Origin: Tragulus kanchil
Taxonomy: Eukaryota > Chordata > Mammalia > Artiodactyla > Tragulidae
Length of the DNA: 64,000 nucleotides
Reading direction: 5' to 3'
NCBI GenBank assembly: GCA_022376925.1
Contig: JAIOJX010000030.1
Coordinates: 166,667,084-166,731,083 of the forward strand
The notes beneath the pieces were generated by a model. That model made no database searches and had not been told where the DNA came from. It was given only the letters and a program-made list of their open reading frames with translations. The stretch's first letter is position 1. Each line of letters starts with the position of its first letter. The translations under genes and the position numbers were made by a program. Positions 57,085 through 64,000 of this stretch are shown here, one piece after another.

Positions 57085-57276
57085 TATGCATGTATGTATG
57101 TATGTATTTCTTTATTCTTTCATTTACCTGCTCCAAGTCGTAGTTGCCGCACATGGGATCTTTTAGTTGTGGCATGTGAACTCAGTTGTGGCATGTGGGA
57201 TAGAGTTCCCTGACCAAGATAAGAATTAGGCCCTCACTAGTGAGAAGTCTTAGCTACTGGGCCACCATGGGACATC
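57085..57276 (-). mobile_element. tRNA-Glu-derived SINE (common type)
   Basis: Tail seen as (tatg)n at 57087-57107. Plus-strand words 'ctccaagtcgtagttgccgc' and 'ttttagttgtggcatgtgaa'. The head is very diverged ('atgtcccatggtggcccagt' on the minus strand). Confidence 0.7.
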
Positions 57277-57452
57277 ACTGCTTAATAGTTACTGATGGTT
57301 GTTGCCTAGATTTTTTATTTTCTCAAGTGTTCCAAAGTGGTGCTTTTCTAATTTTGTCCTTCTTTCTGTTTCTGTTAGAATTCCTCTATTAAGAACTCCT
57401 TATCATCTCTTTGGTTTCTCTGAAATATAGTTCAAACAAGAAAGGCTGGGTA

Positions 57453-57771
57453 GGGCTTCCCTGGTGGTCCAGTGGGTAAGGACACTGCCTTGTAGTGCAA
57501 GGGGCACTGGTTCGATACCTGGACTGGGAAGATCCCACGTGTCATGGAGCGGCTGGACCGATGTATCCAATTACTGAGCCGGAGCTCTGGAGTGCATGCG
57601 CCCAGAGCTGGTGCTCTGCGACAACAGAGGTCACTGTGATGGGAGGCCCACACGGTCCAAAGAACAAAGATGGATGAAAATAGATAAATGAAAGACCAAG
57701 AGAAGTGGCCCGCCCTCCCCCCAAAAAATAAATAAATAAATGAAACAAACTACATCTTTAAAAGAAAAGAA
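57453..57771 (+). mobile_element. Young tRNA-Glu SINE, locus G (full length, sense)
   Basis: Reads directly: head 'gggcttccctggtggtccag', A-box region 'gtccagtgggtaaggac', B-box-like 'ggttcgatacctgg', core 'gagccggagctctggag', tail 'gatggatgaaaatagataaa', then (taaa)n and (aaaag)n. A perfect 15 bp target-site duplication, aagaaaggctgggta, lies at 57438-57452 and 57772-57786. Best reference copy of the family in the window. Confidence 0.9.
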
Positions 57772-58049
57772 AAGAAAGGCTGGGTAAATGCTGATTTGTT
57801 TTCCTTTCTCCATTTTTAACATACTTTAATCCATTCTAGTCACTGTTTTTTTGCTGCTCACATTGTCCTCTCCTTGGCCAGTGAGAGTCCTTTCAAGTTG
57901 GCTTCCTTGTGTTTTGACCTGACCCTCATGAGAATGGATACCTACTTCTGAGAACAAGCATCCAAAGCTATTTTTCCACGTATCTAGACTTGGGACATCT
58001 TTGTTGTTGTTGTTGTTGGCCTATACATGACCAGTCATGATTTATAAGC

Positions 58050-58450
58050 ATTGTATCAGTTAGGAATGCTTTTCCTGCTGTAAGTAAGCATAAAGAACAG
58101 AGTTTTCAATTTTTTCACAACACAAAAAGTCTGGCGCAGGCAGCTGTTAGCATCTGTTCATCGGCCCATGAGGTCCAGAGCCAGCATCGCTGATCCCCTT
58201 GGCCTCACCTTCATGGTTGCAAGATGGCAGCTCCTGTTCTGGGCATCACGCCCACAGTCAGGGAAGGAAGAAAGGGGAAGGCCAGAACCAGCTGCAGCTG
58301 TCCTTTTGTATCAGAAAAGTGGTAGCTTTCCCCAAACCACCCCTCCCTCCAGCTGAACTCTACCCAGATCTTACTCGCCAGATGGGATCATATGACCATC
58401 CCTCCTTGCAAGGGAGTCTGGGAAGTGAGCAAGTCACTTTGGTGGTCTCT
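58050..58450. repeat. Old interspersed repeat, family not named
   Basis: Similar in order of words to 25296-25665 ('caagatggcagctcctgttc', 'catatgaccatccctccttg', 'caagggagtctgggaagtga'). Its right part is repeated from 59407 by duplication 16. Confidence 0.45.
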
Positions 58451-58919
58451 ACAGTCAAGGTAATCAAGGGAGTGGGATTTGGAAGTGAATCTAGGGTTAC
58501 TGTTTCTGTCCCTTGGTTCAGTCTTGAGTCCTGAACCAACTTTCCCTATTCTAATCCTCCTTGATACGGAAGCGGGGTTGGACAGCTAAAAAGAACTGTG
58601 GAAATGAGGAAAGCATTATTTGTCAGACTGCCCTAAGGAAATAAAGTGCCACCCGTTTTTACCTCCGTGATGGTTCAACTGGGCTTTCTTCAGTTACCAG
58701 ATGCCACCTGCAGAGCCGGGGTCTGTGCTGCCAAGTGTCCTGTCTCCTGTGTGTGAGAGGACTGACCAGTCTCACCTTTGTGAAGAGAGCCTGCATTGGA
58801 GTTGTAGTGATTCCATATGATGTCAGGATGTTCTGTGACTGCAGTTTCACCAGAGGCCACCCAATCTTCATGCTATTTTGGCAAAAGCAGAGACGTCACT
58901 CTGCTGACAGAGGTCTCTA

Positions 58920-59325
58920 GAGTCAAAACTATGGTTTTTCCACTAGTCATGTACGAAGGTGAGAGTTGGACCATAAAGAAGGCTGAGAGCCGAAGAATTC
59001 ATGCTTTTAAACTGTGGTGCTGGTAAAGACCCTTGAGAGTCCCTTGGACTGCAATATCAAACCAGTCAATCTTAAAGGAAATCAACCCTGAATATTCATT
59101 AGAAGGACTGATGCTGAAACTTAAGCTCCAGATACTTTGGCCACCTGATGCGAAGAGCCAGCTCATTGGAAAAGTCCCTGATGCTGGGAAAGGTTGAAGG
59201 CAGAAGGAGAAGGGGGTGACAGAGGATGAGATGATTGGATGGCATCACCCACTCAGTGGACATGAACTTGAGCAAACTCTGGGAGTTAGTGGAGGACAGA
59301 GGAGCCTGATGTGCTGACTGATAGG
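58920..59325 (+). mobile_element. BovB LINE 3' end
   Basis: Sense BovB: 'caaaactatggtttttccac', 'agagttggaccataaagaag', 'gctgagagccgaagaattca', 'agtccctgatgctgggaaag', 'ggtgacagaggatgagatga', 'gacatgaacttgagcaaact'. This corresponds to the same region as the minus-strand BovB at 36570-36990. Frames are broken. Repeated at 60031-60436. Confidence 0.9.
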
Positions 59326-60030
59326 ATGAGCATGCCACTTGGATGGCTCATCCCACTCTGGACACTTACCTCTGGGACCAAACCACCCTCCCTCCAGCTG
59401 AACTCTAGCTGTCCTTTTGTATCAGAAAAGTGGTAGCTTTCCCCAAACCACCCCTCCCTCCAGCTGAACTCTACCCAGATCTTACTCGCCAGATGGGATC
59501 ATATGACCATCCCTCCTTGCAAGGGAGTCTGGGAAGTGAGCAAGTCACTTTGGTGGTCTCTACAGTCAAGGTAATCAAGGGAGTGGGATTTGGAAGTGAA
59601 TCTAGGGTTACTGTTTCTGTCCCTTGGTTCAGTCTTGAGTCCTGAACCAACTTTCCCTATTCTAATCCTCCTTGATACGGAAGCGGGGTTGGACAGCTAA
59701 AAAGAACTGTGGAAATGAGGAAAGCATTATTTGTCAGACTGCCCTAAGGAAATAAAGTGCCACCCGTTTTTACCTCCGTGATGGTTCAACTGGGCTTTCT
59801 TCAGTTACCAGATGCCACCTGCAGAGCCGGGGTCTGTGCTGCCAAGTGTCCTGTCTCCTGTGTGTGAGAGGACTGACCAGTCTCACCTTTGTGAAGAGAG
59901 CCTGCATTGGAGTTGTAGTGATTCCATATGATGTCAGGATGTTCTGTGACTGCAGTTTCACCAGAGGCCACCCAATCTTCATGCTATTTTGGCAAAAGCA
60001 GAGACGTCACTCTGCTGACAGAGGTCTCTA

Positions 60031-60436
60031 GAGTCAAAACTATGGTTTTTCCACTAGTCATGTACGAAGGTGAGAGTTGGACCATAAAGAAGGCTGAGAG
60101 CCGAAGAATTCATGCTTTTAAACTGTGGTGCTGGTAAAGACCCTTGAGAGTCCCTTGGACTGCAATATCAAACCAGTCAATCTTAAAGGAAATCAACCCT
60201 GAATATTCATTAGAAGGACTGATGCTGAAACTTAAGCTCCAGATACTTTGGCCACCTGATGCGAAGAGCCAGCTCATTGGAAAAGTCCCTGATGCTGGGA
60301 AAGGTTGAAGGCAGAAGGAGAAGGGGGTGACAGAGGATGAGATGATTGGATGGCATCACCCACTCAGTGGACATGAACTTGAGCAAACTCTGGGAGTTAG
60401 TGGAGGACAGAGGAGCCTGATGTGCTGACTGATAGA
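60031..60436 (+). mobile_element. BovB LINE 3' end, copy in duplication 16
   Basis: Same as 58920-59325, 1111 bp away. Confidence 0.9.
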
Positions 60437-60844
60437 GAGCTGCTCCTTGGAGCCTCCAAGTCCTGCCACCTTGGTCACCTGGGCTTGTCTCTGAGGAGCT
60501 CACCTGCCCTTCCCAAGGCCTCCTCACATTCTTTTTCACACTGGAAAGTGGGGGCCCGAAGACCTTTCTCTGGCCAATACTAGGTCTGTGCATTCTGTAT
60601 CAAACATTTAGTGGTCACATGGGTCTGTTTTTTTAATATCTTTCTCTCTCCACAGGAAAGCATGCTTATTATTATTCTCACTGGTCAGTTCCCTTGACTG
60701 TCTGTGTGGTTGAAGGGCAAATGGGTAGTTAATGATAATCAAGTCAAGGAGGAGCAGTGGATTAATTCCCACACCGATAGTCTTGGTTTCCTCAAGTCTA
60801 ATTAGTAAGTCACTTGTTTGAAAATTCAAGCAACTCTGATAACA

Positions 60845-60900
60845 TATGTATATATATTATATATATATATGTTTTATACATATATATATATATATGTACA
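60845..60900. repeat. (TA)n near-palindrome
   Basis: Alternating TA with a short central break (atgttttatacat) so that the two arms could pair. Repeated at 61913-61968. Simple repeat with cruciform potential; no function inferred. Confidence 0.85.
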
Positions 60901-60944
60901 AGTATTTTGCTGCAAGTGAAAGAAGTCAGACAAAAAAGAACACA

Positions 60945-61050
60945 CTCTGTGATTCCATGGCTTGTGGGATCTTAGTTCCCTCATCAGGGATAGATCCTGG
61001 GCCTTTGGCAGTAAGGTATGGAGTCCTAACTCATGGTTCACAGGCGGTTC
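60945..61050 (-). mobile_element. Old tRNA-Glu-derived SINE fragment
   Basis: Plus-strand words 'gcttgtgggatcttagttcc', 'ctcatcagggatagatcctg', 'ggcagtaaggtatggagtcc' match the head-proximal part of the common SINE in complement. The end is diverged. Repeated at 62013-62118. Confidence 0.6.
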
Positions 61051-62118
61051 CTTGTATGCTTCTCTTTATATGAAGCTGAAAAAGAGGAAGCACTGTTTCC
61101 AGGGCGTTTACCTTTTGGGGAAATGTGGAGAGGGCAGGGGCATGAGAGCGAGTAAGGTGCTGGTCTTGTTCTTTTCTACGATCTGGGTGTTGAAACTGCT
61201 GGTCACTCACCCCATATCCATCCTTCTTCTTTTCTCCTGTTGGAGCCCTGTCATCCTTGTTGGGGCTGGGGTGACATGGGACAAGAGGAAAATCGTATTT
61301 CCTAGCTTGCTTTGGAGCTAGGGCTGGTCACATGACATACGTTTGGCCAGTGAGCTGTAAGTGAAGGTTGATGGGACTTGCGGGAAATCTCCATCAGGTG
61401 GATAGTGTCTGTGGCCCAGGCTCTCGGCCCCTTCAGAGCACAGCGAGGCTATGGTGCCCTCAGCCTGGGCCATCCCAGATGCCCATTCATGTGCTGACTG
61501 ATAGAGAGCTGCTCCTTGGAGCCTCAAGTCCTGCCACCTTGGTCACCTGGGCTTGTCTCTGAGGAGCTCACCTGCCCTTCCCAAGGCCTCCTCACATTCT
61601 TTTTCACACTGGAAAGTGGGGGCCCGAAGACCTTTCTCTGGCCAATACTAGGTCTGTGCATTCTGTATCAAACATTTAGTGGTCACATGGGTCTGTTTTT
61701 TTAATATCTTTCTCTCTCCACAGGAAAGCATGCTTATTATTATTCTCACTGGTCAGTTCCCTTGACTGTCTGTGTGGTTGAAGGGCAAATGGGTAGTTAA
61801 TGATAATCAAGTCAAGGAGGAGCAGTGGATTAATTCCCACACCGATAGTCTTGGTTTCCTCAAGTCTAATTAGTAAGTCACTTGTTTGAAAATTCAAGCA
61901 ACTCTGATAACATATGTATATATATTATATATATATATGTTTTATACATATATATATATATATGTACAAGTATTTTGCTGCAAGTGAAAGAAGTCAGACA
62001 AAAAAGAACACACTCTGTGATTCCATGGCTTGTGGGATCTTAGTTCCCTCATCAGGGATAGATCCTGGGCCTTTGGCAGTAAGGTATGGAGTCCTAACTC
62101 ATGGTTCACAGGCGGTTC

Positions 62119-63214
62119 CTTGTATGCTTCTCTTTATATGAAGCTGAAAAAGAGGAAGCACTGTTTCCAGGGCGTTTACCTTTTGGGGAAATGTGGAGAG
62201 GGCAGGGGCATGAGAGCGAGTAAGGTGCTGGTCTTGTTCTTTTCTACGATCTGGGTGTTGAAACTGCTGGTCACTCACCCCATATCCATCCTTCTTCTTT
62301 TCTCCTGTTGGAGCCCTGTCATCCTTGTTGGGGCTGGGGTGACATGGGACAAGAGGAAAATCGTATTTCCTAGCTTGCTTTGGAGCTAGGGCTGGTCACA
62401 TGACATACGTTTGGCCAGTGAGCTGTAAGTGAAGGTTGATGGGACTTGCGGGAAATCTCCATCAGGTGGATAGTGTCTGTGGCCCAGGCTCTCGGCCCCT
62501 TCAGAGCACAGCGAGGCTATGGTGCCCTCAGCCTGGGCCATCCCAGATGCCCATTCATGTGCTTTCGTGTCAGAGTTCCCTGCATGGTGCCTGTTTGGTG
62601 GTTTGATTCACTCCTTCAGCAGATGGTTACTGAACCCTTACTACCAGTTGAGCATGTATTGATCAGAGTAGTTGCACATTCAGATGTTCCAGGGCCAGGC
62701 CTGTAATTGGAGTTGTAGGCCTAGAGTGAAGGGTGAGCTCAGAGACACTGGATGACCTAGAGCTTGGCCAGCGGGGGGATAGGGAGAGTCACTGCTCCAT
62801 CCTTGCCGATGGCTTGACACATTAGAAGTTCACATCTCAAGTGGCAAGGACTTCCCATTTTTCAAGAGAAGCCAGAAATCTTGATTTTATTTTTTCGAAA
62901 TTAACTCTGTCATGAGGCAGGACTTCTAGCAATAGCAGAGGAAAGTTGAATGAAGTTGGTGTACTAGTTTTCTGTTGGCGTGCAACAAGTTACCAGAAAC
63001 TTCGCAGCTTAGAGCTGAGTTCTGTTGGTCAGAAAGCTAGGTAGACTTGACTGGGTTCTTGGCTGAATATCTCACAAAGCTCAACTTAAGGTGTTAGATG
63101 AATGAGGCTCTTATCTACAGGCTCTGGAATGTATCCACTTCCAAGTTCACTGAGGCCAAAGACGTGACAATGTACAACATGAGCAGAAACACAAAGATCG
63201 AATCCAGTAACATA
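62119..63214. other. Mostly unassigned, with old repeat-like patches
   Basis: 62590-62690 and 62960-63150 ('ctagttttctgttggcgtgc', 'gcaacaagttaccagaaact') resemble mammal-wide fossil repeats that I do not name. No gene is supported. Confidence 0.4.
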
Positions 63215-63722
63215 TAAAAATGACTCAGTGGGATTTATCTTGGGAATACCAGGTAGATTTAGCACCCAAAAATTAAAGCAATTTGTCATATTTATATAGT
63301 AAAGGATAGCACATACTTGATCGAGTTAATATATGCAGAAAAAAGCAGTTGTCAAAATTGGACATTCATTCACTATAAAACTCTAAACAAACTCCACATA
63401 AAAGGGAATTTCTTCAGACTAGTTAAAGAAAAGTGTCTAAGGAAAAAACCTCCAGCAAACATCATACTTAACTAGTGGTATGACTAAAGGTGTTTTCCAT
63501 AAGTGTGAGGACAAAAGCAAGGATTCCATTCTCAATACTGGAATAATAATAATAATAATGATAGGGACACTGGAAGTTCTAGCCCATCAAGAAGATAAGG
63601 AAAATAAATGAAAAGTATACAGACTGGAAATGAAGAAATATTAAATAAAACTGTCTTTGTTTCCTAATGATTTGATCCCGTATCTGGAAAATCCTAGTGA
63701 ATCTTAAAAAGCCTAATAAAAA
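63215..63722 (+). pseudogene. Decayed L1 ORF2 (reverse-transcriptase region)
   Basis: Plus-strand order follows the L1 RT domain: 'gggatttatcttgggaatac', 'ttaatatatgcagaaaaaag', 'ccagcaaacatcatacttaa', 'ggacaaaagcaaggattcca', 'ggacactggaagttctagcc', 'gtatctggaaaatcctagtg'. The active-site word that is normally FADD reads FPND at 63660-63671. Stops and indels in all frames show it to be dead. A (taa)n stretch at 63543-63558 replaces part of it. Confidence 0.75.
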
Positions 63723-63732
63723 CCTAAAAAGT

Positions 63733-64000
63733 GGGCTTCCCTGGTCGTCCAGTGGGTAAGGACACCGCCTTGCAGTGCAAGCGGCGCCGGTTCGATCCCT
63801 GGCCTGGGAAGATCCCACGATCCCAATGCGGAGCAGCTGGACCGATGTGTCCAACTACTGAGCCGGAGCTCTGGAGCACATGCGCCCAGAGCCGGTGCTC
63901 TGCGACAACAGAGTCCACTGTGATAGGAGGCCCACACGGGCCAAAGAACAAAGATGGATGAAAATAGACAAATGGAAGACCAATAGAAGTGGGCGGCCGC
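63733..64000 (+). mobile_element. Young tRNA-Glu SINE, locus H, reaching the window edge
   Basis: Sense copy: 'gggcttccctggtcgtccag', strong B box 'ggttcgatccctgg', core 'gagccggagctctggagcac', tail 'gatggatgaaaatagacaaa'. A few bases are inserted near 63821-63828. The 3' end and any target-site duplication lie beyond the window. Confidence 0.85.

Larger units (their letters stand above)
58296..60436. repeat. Tandem duplication 16 (unit 1111 bp) with filler
   Basis: Bases 58296-59325 recur at 59407-60436. Between them, 59326-59406 is partly a noisy restart: 'accaaaccaccctccctcca' at 59379 copies 58331-58351 before the true restart at 'agctgtccttttgt'. Confidence 0.95.
60421..62556. repeat. 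Tandem duplication 17 (unit about 1068 bp)
   Basis: Bases 60421-61489 recur at 61490-62556. The seam lies in the word 'tgtgct', shared by both flanks (natural right flank 'catgtgctttcgtgtcagag'). One C is missing in copy 2 (gcctccaagtcc against gcctcaagtcc). The unit starts right at the end of duplication 16. Confidence 0.95.

Noticed and set aside
60845..60900. (TA)n palindrome as a replication origin or recombination site
   Set aside because: Such simple repeats are common in mammals and nothing nearby supports a function.
1903..62556. Serial duplications as a tandem gene family, satellite or CRISPR-like array
   Set aside because: Each unit has a different sequence and is present only twice, with single-copy DNA between. 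There is no common repeat, spacer pattern or gene.
63993..64000. NotI site (gcggccgc) exactly at the end of the window, suggesting a clone end
   Set aside because: The bases follow directly from the SINE end 'aatagaagtgg' plus a few changed bases, and the window limit is arbitrary. One 8-base match is not evidence of cloning vector, and no vector sequence is seen.

Overview
This window is nuclear DNA from a mammal, and the repeats point to a ruminant. It carries BovB (RTE-type) LINEs on both strands, Bov-A2 SINEs derived from them, tRNA-Glu-derived artiodactyl SINEs, ruminant-type L1 ends, a mariner element, and old mammal-wide repeats (L2, MIR, MER5A, a Tigger end). I see no bacterial, plasmid or viral gene organisation. 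No host gene could be identified. Nearly all open frames are chance frames or fragments of transposon proteins. The only frames that look faintly exon-like are on the minus strand at 6241-6492 and 50051-50311, and both are speculative.

The dominant large-scale structure is a series of 17 direct head-to-tail duplications. Each has a unit of about 1.07-1.19 kb, the copies are nearly identical, and single-copy DNA lies between most of them. The units start near 1903, 3938, 7257, 11365, 15723, 18404, 22624, 26465, 30452, 36314, 39407, 43968, 45876, 47657, 51711, 58296 and 60421. Together the extra copies come to about 18.8 kb, so the underlying locus is probably about 45 kb. The uniform size, the indifference to sequence content, the eroded sequence at several seams and the single N near one seam all suggest neighbouring contigs that overlapped by about 1.1 kb and were joined end to end without merging. 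I treat this as a probable assembly artefact, not biology. Every element inside a unit is therefore listed as a pair but is probably one locus.

Layout. 1-1.9 kb: mostly unique, with one SINE. 1.9-6.3 kb: two chained duplications holding an old L1 end, a young SINE and a Bov-A2. 6.3-11.4 kb: an L1 relic, MER5A, and a 5'-truncated SINE. 11.4-21.2 kb: several L1 3' ends, including one L1 inserted into another. 21.2-30.2 kb: mostly unrecognised single-copy DNA. 30.2-36.1 kb: BovB, L1, and a mariner with a SINE inside it. 36.3-39.1 kb: a BovB reverse-transcriptase fragment on the minus strand. 39.4-43.5 kb: MIR, a young SINE and L2. 43.5-49.9 kb: L1, L2 and Bov-A2 across three chained duplications. 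50-64 kb: SINEs, L1 ends and a BovB 3' end, with an old L1 ORF2 relic near the right edge.

The most interesting real biology is a tRNA-Glu-derived SINE. Its body, near a conserved 'ccagagc...tgctctg' core, and its tail (gatggatgaaaatagataaa...ccaatagaagtgg) differ from the usual artiodactyl form. It occurs at nine independent loci here. At least five have perfect or near-perfect target-site duplications of 11-16 bp, which suggests recent, lineage-specific activity.
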